Assembly: GCA_029204225.1 (NCBI GenBank) | Contig: CM055096.1 | Location: forward strand, 66,812,370-66,876,369 | DNA: 64,000 nucleotides | Source of the DNA: Diphasiastrum complanatum | Taxonomy: Eukaryota; Streptophyta; Lycopodiopsida; Lycopodiales; Lycopodiaceae | Direction of reading: 5' to 3' | In this document: positions 21,101 through 34,093 of the stretch, piece by piece | Numbering within the stretch: position 1 is the stretch's first letter | How the letters are laid out: each line of letters opens with the position of its first letter | Notes under the pieces: model-generated | Told to the model about the DNA's origin: nothing | Database searches by the model: none | What the model saw: the letters and a program-made list of their open reading frames with translations, nothing else | Program-made: the position numbers and the translations under genes

Positions 21101-21429
21101 TATAGGGCTTTGTAACCATGTATTCACTTTGTGTTGATTCATTTGGTATTGTGGTACACATGTTTTGATATTTGCTCAAAACAATTGAGAGGTGCAAACA
21201 CACTCACACCCACGCATTCACTTTTCCATTTATTTATGAGCCATTTTTTTGTATTAAGATTGTTTATGGAACTACAAAATGTATACAGTTTTCTCATTTG
21301 CTTGTGATTATGTTTTAATTTGAACGTTATACCAAAATTCAAAGGTTATATTGCATAAAGTTGTGAGACTTTTCGTCTCATGTACAATACATCGTGATGA
21401 TATACATATATCTTAAAACAAAAAAAATT
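21101..21429. other. AT-rich spacer, nothing recognised
   Basis: No conserved frames or clear repeats. Confidence 0.5.
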
Positions 21430-22110
21430 AAAACTACACTATATTATACACTACTACTCCTTGTCAGAGGCATTGTCGTCATCACCATGACCCGTAGATG
21501 CCACATGCTCTACATCTGGAGCTGGCGCTGCATGTGCCTGCATCAACACAAACAACAAATATGACAATGGTAAGTTTTCGACCAGAGATCAATCTACTGA
21601 TGATATATGCATATAAATAAATTTGATGGACACACCGATGAATATAACTCACTATGGGGTGGATGCCTTGACAAGCTAGCTCTACCACCAAATCAATGTA
21701 TGAATCACAAAATGCAAATTTCATACTCGGCCTTGGATGGATAGCGTCCAAAGTCGTGATGCTATAAAAAAGAACAAAAATGAATGACAAGTTAAAAATG
21801 AACCACGAAATAATTCATATGTGATGACAGTAGAGATTGCATTGTTACATACCATTTGGGCCTGTAGGCCCGCCTTTCCACTAGATCCCCCATGCCATGG
21901 GTCATCCTACTCGTCGCAGCCTCCTCCTACAAGCGATGTTTATCTGGATCTTTGGCCTCATCCTTGTAGGCCTTCCAATCTGGCTTGGAACACCAAGTAG
22001 GTTTTGACTTGCCTGCTCAAAGTGTGTCTCGTATGGCATCCCTCTTATGTCAAATCCATTTGCTCATATCTTTTGATATGGCTCTTGGATCGAACTCATT
22101 TTCTTACATC
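21430..22110 (-). pseudogene. CACTA/En-Spm accessory transposase-like fragment (TNPA/Ptta type)
   Basis: On the minus strand, broken exons read as plant Ptta/En-Spm-like sequence: FDPRAISKDMSKW, then KPTWCSKPDWKAYKDEAKD, then EEAATSRMTHGMGDLVERR. After an apparent intron comes MKFAFCDSYIDLVVELACQG, ending in an acidic C-terminus (GDDDNASDKE, stop near 21450). Stops interrupt the frame. Family assignment rests on general resemblance only. Confidence 0.45.
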
Positions 22111-22149
22111 AAGCATGCACATTAATACAAAACAGACGCTCAAGGATTG

Positions 22150-22740
22150 AGTGTGCCACAAAAAGTGTTACGTCATTTTCTTGTCATTTCATGAGCGTTT
22201 GTTTCGATGCAGGTCTTTGGCACAACTAGTAGATTGGCATGCTAAGAATCGATCTACAAATGATGTTATGCGGGTACCAAGTGACTCACCTGCGTGGAAA
22301 CATATTGATGAGCAATGGTCCGAGTTCGAAAATGAACCTCGTCATTTACGATTTGGTTTAGCAATGGATGGCATAAACTCTTTCGGTGTTCGAGCCTCAA
22401 CATGGTCCACATGGCCAGTAATTATAATATTTCTCCATGGCTAAGTATAAAGATGGGACATTTGTTTTTAGCTCTATTGGTTCCAAGAAAATACAAGGTT
22501 AAGAACATGGATGTTTACCTCAAACCATTGATTGAAGAATTGTCCAAGCTTTGAAATGGTGTCAATGTGTATGACATCTCAAGACCTTTGCAAGAAAGAA
22601 ATTTCACTCTTCGTGGAATTCTAATGTGGACAATGCATGATTATCGAAAAAGTATATTATGTGTTATTCCTCTTATCTGTCTACAAAACAACTTTATGGG
22701 TCTGCTCGAGTCCACAACCCATCAACTAACATTTAGTAAA
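22150..22740 (+). pseudogene. CACTA transposase fragment (TNP2/Transposase_21)
   Basis: The plus strand reads SLAQLVDWHAKNRSTNDVMR, then SDSPAWKHIDEQW, EPRHLRFGLAMDGINSFG and ASTWSTWPVI. After a frameshift it continues LVPRKYKVKNMDVYLKPLIEEL and then GILMWTMHDY. This is the characteristic order of the TNP2-type transposase of plant CACTA elements. It is interrupted by at least one frameshift and a stop. Its orientation is opposite to the related fragments on either side. Confidence 0.82.
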
Positions 22741-22775
22741 CTTCGAACACAATCCAACTAACCGGGCTCTAGAAT

Positions 22776-22900
22776 CCAATAGCGTTCCGGAACGCATGAC
22801 CCTTATGTTCTGGAACGCAGCCTTCCGGAACCCGGATCCATTCCAAAATGCAGCGTTTTAGAATGCGATTGGAGCGCAACATTCTAGAAGGGGGTGCAAC
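22776..22900. repeat. Cluster of GCGTTCCGGAACGC-type palindromes
   Basis: A perfect 14-bp palindrome GCGTTCCGGAACGC at 22782-22795 is followed by two decayed relatives. One is TTCTGGAACGC-A-GCCTTCCGGAA near 22810-22832. The other is CATTCCAAAATGC-A-GCGTTTTAGAATG near 22840-22868. Confidence 0.85.
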
Positions 22901-23430
22901 TTAGATTCACAGTACATACTTGAATACTCAAAGTTGAAACTTGAGGTCATGCCAATATTGTGCATACAATCTTTGTGATACTGGTGCAAGCAGTCTTTGT
23001 AATAACATTTGAATTGTAAGTCAATATTTTCATTACATTGCTTGTCAAATAGTGCCTCATTCTGGTCATTATCTAAGTCCATACACTCATTTGAATCTAA
23101 TTCTAAGTGCAATCGTAAATTTCTTCGCCTATGAGTATAAGAGCTATGATCATCTTCATCATCACTTGCTTCCTCTAGCATTCTCATTTTCGATTGCCTT
23201 TCTACGTTCATATTTTCATTTGCGATTTCTTCTTCAGTGATTTCAGCATCAAATGGAACTTGAATTTTTGGCTCATTTAAGGGATCTGGCTTGATTTCCG
23301 GTTCCTTGTGCAAGTCATTTGACATATCTGATGCAATATTTTTGTCTTCAAATATACGTCGTGATCGTATTGAGTTGGACGACATATAACCAATGAGGGG
23401 ATAATCGATTTGGATGAAATATGATCTACA
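22868..23430 (-). other. Acidic open frame downstream of CACTA fragments, unrecognised
   Basis: A roughly 190-codon open minus-strand frame with an acidic middle (EEASDDEDDHS) and a cysteine-containing end. The upstream-most ATG is internal (MSSNSIRSRR). It lies downstream of the DUF4216-like piece on the same strand and may be the end of the CACTA polyprotein. No domain is recognised. Confidence 0.3.
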
Positions 23431-23499
23431 ATAGGCAAATAAAATCAATGCCCAATGTGATCACAATTTGGGTTTAAAGTGATCAAACAAAAAAGTCAC

Positions 23500-23900
23500 A
23501 TAAAATGTAGTGCAATTTGCAAGGTAGTTATACCTTTTTACAATGTCGTGGCAACATGAACATGTCATTTGAATTCGTAGGTATTACTTTTGTCAAGTCG
23601 ATTGCAAAGAATCCGGACACATCCTTTCTAATCGTAGCATTGTTTCCACGATAGGTAACTTTGAACCATTTCACATCAAAGATCAAGTATTTTCCATTAC
23701 TTCCATAGTCGACCTCATAAATATGTTGAAGTGTGTCGACATGGTCTAGGTCACCTAAATGATGTTTGTGTCGTTTGCACTAGATCGACTCTCCTGTTGA
23801 AAGTTTACCATTATGCCGCAATCAAATGTGTGTCTTTTGGTGTCAATGCCCCAACATGAAAGTGATATTCATATGCCCACATGGCATTGTATGTTTTGTG
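23500..23900 (-). pseudogene. CACTA-associated DUF4216-like segment
   Basis: The minus strand reads DTLQHIYEVDYGSNGKYLIF and then DVKWFKVTYRGNNATIRKD. It resembles the DUF4216 region that follows DUF4218 in CACTA transposases. Order relative to 24160-24772 is correct for the minus strand. Confidence 0.45.
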
Positions 23901-24159
23901 CTGGCACAACATATCTTGAAAATTTAACACAACATATCTTGAACATTTAAGGGCTTAGGATTTAGAACTAGAAGAACTAGAATAAACAAATTTATATCAC
24001 CCTTTTTAAATTAAAACATTACTTACCTGCTATGAACAATCGCGAGCAAATCACTCTTGTTCTGTTACGTGTTCACCATTTTTCGTTGTTTTTTCGAGAG
24101 TATCATAGATCCATTCACATGTGCATCGAGAAGGTAATTGTTCTAATGGCTCATCATTC

Positions 24160-24772
24160 TCATGCAAATGGTGAGCCAACGTCTTGTTCCTTCTCATGTT
24201 TCGTCTCAAGGCCACACTTCTCTCCTTTTTGGCTTCTTCGTACTTCGAAATCCACTTGTTCATTCTTTCGCAATTGTATAAAATGAACGTGACAATTTTT
24301 ATCACATAACGATGCAGATATTTTTCTTACGACTCCTTTTCCTTGAAGTAATTCACCTTTAACGCGTTCGTCCTCTTCAACACGCCATAACTTTGGCGCG
24401 CTAGGGTGTATTTGCGAGAGATATTCTGTGGTGTAAAACAATGATTTTTGAACAAGCCAACCTTCTGCGATGCTACCTTCTAGCCTTGCTTTTTGTCTCA
24501 CAAGAACTTTCATAAAATGCTCAAGGTAGAACATCCATCTAGTGTGCACTGGCCCGACAATGAAAATTTCATCAACCAAATGCACAAGTACATGAACTTG
24601 TATATCCATGAAAGAAGTTGGAAAATCTCTTTTGAACAAGGTAGAACATCCATCTAGTGTGCACTGGCCCGACAATGAAAATTTCATCAACCAAATGCAC
24701 AAGTACATGAACTTGTATATCCATGAAAGAAGTTGGAAAATCTCTTTCTAACAAGCACATAGTATCAATCAT
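24160..24772 (-). pseudogene. CACTA transposase DUF4218 domain, with internal tandem duplication
   Basis: Minus-strand FPTSFMDIQVHVLVHLVDEI, then GPVHTRWMF, EHFMKVLVRQKARLEGSIAE and GWLVQKSLFYTTEYL are diagnostic of DUF4218 in plant CACTA transposases. A 115-bp tandem duplication (24522-24636 and 24637-24755) repeats the FPTSFMDIQVHV segment. It breaks the frame because 115 is not a multiple of three. Confidence 0.85.
24522..24755. repeat. 115-bp tandem duplication inside the DUF4218 fragment
   Basis: Two adjacent copies beginning CAAGGTAGAACATCC, differing only at a few positions near the junction. Confidence 0.95.
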
Positions 24773-24829
24773 ATTTCTTGTTGTTTCAAATGCATTTCAC
24801 TTCATTTGATCTCCTTTGAGGTGATCCAC

Positions 24830-27800
24830 CTACAAGATAAACATTACATAAAATAATGTACAAAAGGTGTCTCAATCCCTCTATGTCGATTGATCCCCAA
24901 CTCTACAATCAGACAATTGGGTGATTATTACAAATAACTATATCTTGAATTTCCCATGCATGGTCATGTCAAGCAAAAAAGACATTTTATTTGCTCACTT
25001 AAAACACCCAAGAATGAGGAGCGCATTATGGATACATTATTTGTTGGATGGGATCCTATATGGCAACAAATAAATGGACAATTTGATAATGAACTTAGTC
25101 ACAACAATGATTGGAGCTTTCTAAGTAATAAGATGTTTTATGTGTGAGATGGAAACCATAAGCTTCATGCATTCATGGAAGAAATCACGAAGAGTAACTA
25201 GCACATCTGTTGTATTCTCTACTGTGATAAATTTGACTTGCTTCGCATGCATTGACATCAAATAATAAACCTTTTTAATGCTCTTTTTGTGTAGATTTTT
25301 CAAAAGATCTCATGTTTTACCCTCTCTTGAATGTTAGTATTATCGAGATAGGAGAGCACGATGAGGGGAATTGTTGTCTACACTAGCACATATGAATTGG
25401 TAAAAGCTCATTTACTTATAAATTATACTTTGTTCAATCTATTTCTTAAACATGAAGCTCATCTCGATTACATTATGTAATCAAAACTCTTTCTTGTAAC
25501 TTAAATGAGACCGGCTTCATAAAAACCACCACAAATGACAAGGTATGCATGATTTGAACATTGGGCCAGTCCGATAAGGCTAGCTTGCTAAAGCACATGC
25601 TAGAGGAGGATAAAAAATACATGGTTAAGCTTTTGAGTGCGAAAAAGAAAAAGAAAAAAAGTTTCTTTAAAATATGGTACAATCTTTACTCAAGTGATGT
25701 TCCAAATATATACTCAACTCTATTACATTGCACTCTCTAAAAGAAGAGTAGTACACATGTTATTTTCCAACTTGTTTATTGTCTTCATGGAATTCTGGTG
25801 AATGTATGTAACACGTAATATGTATGAAACTACAACCTATTTTGAAAAACAAAAACTAGATCCTTCTAATTAATTATGAGGTAGAGTGGGCTACATCATT
25901 CAATGTCGTGGTTTTGAAATGTAGATGCCAAACATGAAAGTTAACTACACTTGCAAATCCAACACCAATGACGATGAATTTTATAAATAAACAAATTTGT
26001 TAACACATTATAATTCATTTAATTTTTCATCAAATTATTTGTCAAGTTTATTTACAAGTGTTATAAACCTTAACAATGTCTTTTTTTTTAGTGTTGTATT
26101 ACGTGTCGATTGGGATCATAGGCCGAAGTATGTTACATAGGTGAAACTATATAATATTACTTGCACCAAGTTGTCCCAAGATCACAAGGCAAACATTGCA
26201 CGCACATTAACTAAGGAAGATGATGCTTTTAGAAAACAACTCCACATACCAACTTGTAAGTTGTAACTAGGTAGTAGACTAGTAAAAAATAATGTTTTTC
26301 ATGGAATGTTTCACCTTAAAAGTGTCATATGTTTAGCATGGCAAAGATCTAGTAGTCTCCACATCAACGACAAGGAAGTGAATCATGCATCATCATTGGT
26401 TATTGCAATGCTCCCTACTGGTTTGTTGGTTTTTAGCATGGGCACCAATATTCTTTCATGGAATGAATTCAATTCATATATGATGCAAAATATGTTCGCA
26501 GTGGCAAAGAGGGTACTTGTTAATAAAAGACACTTTGTAGTCATATATACACACTGAAAATGAAATGTTCTGCCTTTGAGAATGTGTTGAGTATGAACAG
26601 CTCATATATATCAATTCTTAAGTAATCATGTGTTCCACTATAGTCTTCTATGACAAAACGAGGAGGTGAAGTTATGTATTTGCAGGTTCTACTTATTCTA
26701 CTTGTTTTATTAAGTTTTGTCCATTTTATAATGATGATATTAATTTTAAATATTGTCGCACAAGTGGATATATTAAAAGAGAAATGAAGACAGGAGACCG
26801 CTATTTGAAAAATAAATGTTGGACTCCATTTACATATTATGTCGAGGACAACACCAATGACAATGAGTGGAATTTCGATTCAAATGATAAATCATGGAGA
26901 AGTGAAACTACATTTTTTTGCCATGATGTGTTTGGATATGATGGACTAATTTGTCATTAACTATTGTTGTAATTTTTGCACACGTGGATCATAGAGAAAA
27001 AAAATCTCATGAATTACATCGTACAATTATTTAGCAATCTTGGTGATGTTATACTACTGTTGGGATGAGCATTTTGTTGCATGAGGCCAGTAGCCTTGGG
27101 AGGTACATCATCGGAGTGAAAAATCAAATTGATCTATACAAATGGCTAGTGTAGTACTGGGGTGAACCAAAGGTAAGTTGTATAGTTTGATTTTTGGGTG
27201 AATTATTGGGGTGAGCCAAAGGTATTCGCTTCATTTGTCAATGCTTTAAATTTTGCATATCTAAATTGATAACTCATTGTCATGGTGTGTAGCAAATGTG
27301 AATGTTACTGGAACTAGAGGAGAATAATGTTGTGAAGACATTAATTTCTTTGCAAACGACAACAAAAAATAATTTAAGCATTCACTACTATGCACTAAAG
27401 ATATTAAAGTTCTAAGTTTTATGCAATAAATTTATGAATTTTATATTTTTTGACAACTTTAATCTATGTACAACAAGCGATTAAAAATACTTGAAATTAT
27501 TAAAACGTAAGTTTGAGATTTTGTATTATTAAATGTTTAGAATATTATGTAATATACCAATGAACCTCACTTGAACTTGAATATATTTTAAGGGTCTTTT
27601 TATATATCAAAATTCATATTTTTCAAATTGTATAGAAATGAGATTTGTTTTTACAAAAATCATTTTTTTGTATATTATTAAATTTATATAAGAACCATCC
27701 TATATCAAAATTAATTTTTGTATTGCATTTTGATTGTAATTTTTGTTTGTTTTATATAGTGCATGTCTAAACTAACACATTCATTAGTTAGCAAATGACA

Positions 27801-27996
27801 CATTGAGATGAGAATCACACTCATGTTTAGTAGAGCCCACTCTATCATTCCCAAGTAAGAAAAAAAAACTACTGCTCTTAGCCATAGAAGCCACGACCCA
27901 AATATCATTATATAGCAACACCAGTTGCTTATGAAAAGCTTGCTTGTATTTTTTAAGAGCCTCATTTGACCAAGCTTGTTCGAGGCCCATCCTCTA
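24830..27996 (+). repeat. Left arm of a very large inverted repeat
   Basis: Reverse-complement matches to the right arm occur in consistent mirror order along the arm. They are near 24890-24970, 25870-25980, 26130-26260, 26270-26560, 26640-26920, 27060-27110, 27280-27390, 27720-27850 and 27960-27996. A stretch of about 0.85 kb (25000-25860) has no partner. Some segments look like old coding sequence with introns, but I recognise no family. Confidence 0.8.
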
Positions 27997-28385
27997 AATG
28001 TTCGACCGATTATAATTGTCAATGTTGAGCTTTAAAAGACTAGTTCAAGCGTAATGCAGTGGAAAGGGATGATACTCAAAATCAACTTAGATTTTGATAG
28101 GAGCATATAAATACTAATGAAGATAATCATTGTGTCACTTGAACTCTATCGAGTGGAATGAGAATTTCTAAATCTAATCTTTCAAGATCCTCCACTTTGT
28201 TTGGGATCCTGTAGCCTCTTCAATTTTTGATATTTAGAAGGGACTGATGAATAAGGTCAACTACTCAGATGTGGGTACATTGAGGACCTGTTGGTTGAAG
28301 TCGTCATGGCGTCGAGCAACAATGGTAGTGGATGAGACATCATAAAAAATTGTGGAGGTGGGTGAGTTGGAAAAACAATATAGAA
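27997..28385. other. Spacer at the centre of the large inverted repeat
   Basis: About 390 bp without a mirror partner; no gene recognised. Confidence 0.65.
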
Positions 28386-31300
28386 TTTTGAGGAGGATGG
28401 GCCTCGAAACGAGCTTGGTCAAGCGAGCTTTTCATATTATATTCATTTTTTCTTTGAAAATAACATGGTGGGCTCTACTAAACATGAGTGTTTGTTCTCA
28501 CATGTTTTTTCAATTTGTCATTTATTAACTAATGAAATTTATGAGTTTAAACATGCACTGTGTAAAACAAACAAGAATTACAATCAATGTGCAATACAAA
28601 AAAATGACCCAATTTTGGTACAAAATGGTTCATGTATAATTCGCTTTCATACAAAAAATTGATTGGTGTACAAACAAATGTTGTTTTTATACAAATTGCA
28701 GAACATTAATTTTGACAAGAAAACTACTATAACATATTTAAGAATATGAAATTCGAGTGAGTTTCACTAAAATATTGCATAAGCTTCAAAGCATCTAACA
28801 ATACAAAATCTCAAAAGTATGTATGAATAATTTTAAGTGCTTTTAATCCATTGCTATACATATGAAAAACTTCATACATTATTAAGTACATAATATTTAG
28901 TGATTAAACCTACTTTATGATGTTATGTGATTAAAACTTTAATGTTTTTGTTGCATGAACATTAATGCCTAAACTTATTCTATTATGCTATTTGCAAAGA
29001 AATTATTGTGTTTACAACATTTTTCTCCTCTAGTTCAAATAGCATTCACACCTGCGACACATCATGACAATGGGTTATCAATCTAGATATTCAAAATTTT
29101 AAAAACTAGTAAATGACTTTAATAAGAATCAAGCTCTAGCACTTACCTTTGGCTCACCCCAATAATTCACTAGGTTTTTGTATAAAGTGGTCTGGTTTTT
29201 CAATCTAACAATAGAGCTCTCAAGGCTATTGGCCTCATGCAACAACGTGCACATGCTAGTAGTGAGATCAACTATGGCATCACCAAGATTACTAAATAGT
29301 TGCACCATGTAATTTATGAGATTTTCTTCTCTCTACACTCCACATGCGCAACAACCACAACATGAATTAATGACAATTTAGTTTATCATATTCAAATACA
29401 TTAGGGCAAAAAAATATATTCTCAACTCTCCATAGTTTGTCGCTGGAATCAAGTTCCCACTCACTGCACTTGATGTTGTCCTCGGTTTTTAAATGGAGTC
29501 TAGCATTTACTTTTCAATCCTTGAAAATGCTCTATATTATAGCGGCCTCCAACCTTCATGTCCCTTTTAAACCTAGACATACGTCATATGTGCACCTACA
29601 AGACAACATTTAAAATTAATGTCATCATAATAAAACGGACAAAACTTACTGAAACAAATAAAAGAAGTCAAATTTACAAACACATGGCCTCACCTCTTCG
29701 TTCATGTCATAGAAAGTTATAGTGGAGCACATGAGTACTCGAGAATTGATATATGTAAATTTTTTATAATCAATATGTTCTCAAAGGCCGAAGATCTCAA
29801 TTTTAATGTGTATGACTAGAAAGTGTCCCTCATAAGCAAGTACCCTCTTTGCCAACGCGAACATATTTTACATCATTATTTAATTAAATTCATTCTATGA
29901 AAGAATGTGGGATTATGCCAGAAACCAACAAATCATTAGGGAGCATTGCAATAACCACAATGATGCATGATTGGCTTCATTGTCGTCGATGTGGAGAATA
30001 GTGGGTTTTTGTCATACTTATTGCATGACACTTTCAAAGTAAAACACTCCATGGAGAATATCATTTTTTAGCAGTCTACTATCTACTGTAAAACATGGCT
30101 CATTGATCAAGTTGACCATATTCTCTCCGTGATGATGCATGGCTCTTATCCACATCAACATTCTCTTGCTTATAATCATGAAGAGATGATGACTCTTTAT
30201 AATTACGAGATTTTGATGGTAAAACATGATCAGATCTATCACCTTCTGTAAAAAAAATACAAAATCAAAATGATGATAATTTGAAAACATTCTAGATGTG
30301 TGGTTTATTTTCATCAAAGCAAGTGAAAGAAATTGCTACACTCATGAGAATTAAAATGACAGGTCTTTATTATATTGAAGTTTCATGATTTTTTGCTACG
30401 ATCTCACAAAATCCTTGTCTATTTTTTCAAGTAGCACCAGAAAGAAAATTAAAAAATATGATACATGAAAGAAATGATCCACTAGTAATTTGTTAAAAAT
30501 ATTATTTATACATCTATTGCCCTTTTAAAAAGTTTGTTTTCGAATTAAAAATCTTCTCTCTCAACTGGTGGATACTTTTCTGAGAAAAAAATCAACCACC
30601 ATGGACAATGCTTGAAAAGCCACGTGTTCCATTTGTTGTTTTCATTTAGGATGTCTACATGCAATCATTATTTGCTAAGTCACACCACTCCAAGGCCATC
30701 AAAGGCATGTATTCCAAGCTCTTGGTGTTTGCTTGGACACTCAACCAACTACATTGATTCATATGAAAACATGAAATAAGACAATCATTAGATTTGATAT
30801 GAGATAAACATGCAGGAAAAAAATAAATCTTACATGCAACATTTTACCTGAACATGACTCTCCATGCTATCAAAGTTAGCCCTAGTTGTATGTTAGGATC
30901 ATACAATGATCTAGCTTTTCCAACCATCTCCAAGCTAGTGATCTCAAGCCATAGTTAGCCTCCATATTTTGGAGTATGATAGTACCAACATCAATAATCT
31001 GATCCCAAAATATCTCCTTTACAAGATATACATGGAAGGTCTTGTTATCTGCGATCACCAAAATAATTGTTAGATATAGAATAAATGTAATGAATACACA
31101 AAGTATTCATTATTATACAAATAGGAGACAACATTTTATTACAACTTGCCAATTGATATGTGGAACTATTTTCTAAAGACATCATTATTTTCAATCAATG
31201 CATGTGCAATGTCTATCTTGCAATATTGGGACAACTTGGTGCAAGCTATATTATATAGTCTCTCCTCTATAATGAACTTCGACCTATTTTTCCAATAAAC

Positions 31301-31795
31301 ACAAAAAAAAAATTAATTCTCTTTCTTATCACTTGAAAATAAACTTGACAAATAATTTAATATAAATAAATAAAATAAAATGTGCACAAAATGGCTTTAC
31401 TTGTAAAATTCATCATCATTGGCTAGATTTACAAGTGTAACCAAATTTTGTGTTTGATGTCTACATTTCAAGTCCACGACATGGAATGCCATAGGCCACT
31501 CTACCTCATCAAATTAACTAGCGAGACTGTGTTTTGCTTTTCGAGAACAAGTAACTTCAAATGATATAAATAATATACATGGAAATTTCTAACATAATCA
31601 TGCATGGAAATTTCATGACATAGTTGTTCGTAACAATCACCTAATTGTCTGAGTATATTGTTGGGGATTGATCGACATAGAGAGATGGAGGCGCACCCTT
31701 TGACACCTATCTCACAAAAGAAAAATATAAGTGTTATGGTTCAAAAAAATGCAAACACAATTTCTATGCCTAAGCAAGATAATGCACAAGATCGT
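28386..31795 (-). repeat. Right arm of a very large inverted repeat
   Basis: Mirror partner of 24830-27996. The match 28388-28440 against 27950-27996 ('gaggcccatcctc') marks the inner end. The match 31600-31690 against 24880-24970 marks the outer part. About 1.04 kb (30090-31130) is an insertion absent from the left arm. Read on the minus strand, parts encode short plausible peptides (EVEWPMAFHVVDLKCR, STITFYDMNEEV), possibly decayed transposon exons. Confidence 0.8.
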
Positions 31796-33170
31796 AGGTG
31801 AAATATTCACCTGTAATTGATCCATAATGACCTAAAGTAGATCTAATTAGAGTTTCTTGTCGTGATCTAGCATCTACTTGCATAGAAGCTATAAACTCAA
31901 TAAGAACTTGACAAAATAGCATAAGAATGATAAGTTGTTGTTGTTGTCCGTACAATGGCTGTACCACAACACCTTTTACCCGTGTGGTGATGGATCTACT
32001 CACGTAGCAAGTGAAGGTCTACCGTCAAACATTCGACAAATACCAGACCGAATTCGACAAGTATCGATGGAGCGCAATCCAAGAACTGGCATAGGCAAAG
32101 AGTGCCCTAAAGACATGCCATGTAGAAAAAAATTTCCTTGGTCTCAAACCCAACATATTCAATTACACAAGAAAAGTTGTTGGGGAGTGTAGTTCACGAA
32201 CATCATGACATTTTCCCAAACCAGATATGTGGAATATGAGGCAATTTCAACATAATTATTTGTTAATACATGTAATTTTTTTTTTCTTATTTTTTTTAAG
32301 AGCTTAATGATAATGGAAGAAGGTCGAGGTAGCTCTGTGAAAAGAAAGAGGACTCCAAAAAGAGTTTCAAAACAAAAGAATGTAAAAATCTAGGTTGACT
32401 CAAAGACTATATTACAATATGCTTTATTGAATGATATATTTGTTTCTCGTATATGCAACTATTGACTATATATCATTCGCTACTAGCAGAGTTCATGTGT
32501 CATTCTTGAATAAGATGATGATGAACAAGAGGCTGATGAAAAACCTAGCCATTTTGTTTAGTGATCTGATTTTCTTCACACCATTCTCATATGAAAACTG
32601 GGTGATGATGATTTCCACACACTCAGATATTACATTGTCCAGAGTCATAATCATGTTGTTGTAGCAGGAGACAAGAAAGAATGGAGCATCCTCGCCCTCC
32701 ATCAACGACTCGCAAGCATTATTATCAAAAGAAGAACACAAGGAAGCAATAGAAGAAGAAAACTACTTGAAAAACTATTACCTTCGCCTAAAAACCATTA
32801 ATGATATGGTTGGACATAAAGAAATAAATAGAAAATTTATAACTTACCAGTCTAATTAATGGACCAAGCAATGCAACTCTTAGCTACATGAAAAATATGC
32901 ATGCCAGCATTCTGAATCGTAATAGGTAGCTACACGACATCATCATGGCATGCATACACAAAGATTGAAACATGACTTTCTGAAAAGGGCCTATTGTGCA
33001 GCATTCGATCGAACTTTGCATGAAATACCTCTCTTGAAATCCTCAATAAGCAAGCTAACATGATCTCTCTTTTAGAACCCTTGCACAAAGTAACAAGCGC
33101 CATACGAGAAATAATGCAAAATGTCATTTGAAGACTGAGTGTGAATACTTTCATATTTATCGTGCGTACC
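31796..33170. other. Region with short frames only, no gene recognised
   Basis: Short open stretches exist on both strands (for example 31935-32192 plus and 32930-33154 minus) but none shows a recognisable domain. Probably more decayed transposon DNA. Confidence 0.4.
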
Positions 33171-33179
33171 TTGAAAAAC

Positions 33180-33570
33180 TTGCAAGGGAGGGGGCGGGGG
33201 GGGGGTGCAGGGTATGAGGAGGGGAGGAGGGGGATATGGTACGTGGGAAAAGAAGGTGGGGAGGGGAGGGAATATGATAGGGAGAGGAAGGGAACAAGTA
33301 AGAGGTAGGATACGAGGAGGGGAGAAGGGAGATTCTAGGTGGGGAAGGCAGGCGGGCAGGGCTTGGCTTGGGCCCAAAAGGGGGGAGGGGCGACAAGGTT
33401 AGGGTACGAGGAGGTGAAGAGGGGAGTAGGATAGGGTAGGAGTGGGGGAGGGGGGGTGGGTTGGACCAGCAGAGTAGGGTAGGAGTACGGGAACTTGGAG
33501 GGCAAAACAAAGTAGAGAGGATAGGATTGAGGGTTGGAGAGTTATTGGAAGGTTATGAGTGAAGGTTGGC
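33180..33570 (+). repeat. Long G-rich purine tract
   Basis: The plus strand is almost pure G/A with many runs of three or more G (GGAGGGGAGG-type and TAGGGTAGG-type words), so G-quadruplex or triplex formation is plausible. The proline-rich frames on the minus strand across it are a consequence of composition. Confidence 0.85.
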
Positions 33571-34073
33571 GAGGAGGATTGAAGCAAGTGAGTTTTTTTT
33601 GTTGTTGTGTCTTCTCTCCTATATTCTGAAGGTTGGAGGATCAAGAATGAAGGGAGGATTAACTGTCACAAGGAAGGCCAAGGGGGGTGTTTGTTTCTTT
33701 ATTTTTGAGATTTTTTTACCTCCTCTTTGGCCTTTATTATTATATTGTTATATTGGCTTTGACTTAGACAAACTCATTAAACCAAGTATAGATGTAGAGC
33801 TTTGATTGTCCAAGATAGACATAGTTGTCAATAGCCTATTATATAGAATATTAAAATTATCATTTTTATTTCTCAATAAATTTTTTTAACACAATTTTTT
33901 CCTCTTGGAAACTTTATGGAGGGGGGTTGTGGTTGTGGATTATATATATTTGTGTGTGTGTGTTGGAGGGCTTTGTGGAGATTTATTTTAGTCTGTAGTT
34001 TTTTGTTTGGATATGTTGGAGCGTTTGGAAAATGTAATTTTGGATTGATTTTTTTTATGTGAGTTCGATGATT
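33571..34073. other. T/G-rich intergenic sequence
   Basis: No gene recognised. It links the purine tract to the poly-G runs. Confidence 0.5.
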
Positions 34074-34093
34074 GGGGGGGGGGGGGGGGGGGG
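34074..34093. repeat. Poly-G run (20 G)
   Basis: Twenty consecutive G, seen directly; exact length may vary between alleles or with sequencing. Confidence 0.9.

Noticed and set aside
22150-22740. Host gene encoding a novel plant protein
   Set aside because: Sequence order matches TNP2-type CACTA transposase and is interrupted by frameshift and stop.
33157-33644. Proline/serine-rich frames on the minus strand
   Set aside because: Produced by the G-rich purine tract; no domain or codon structure beyond composition.
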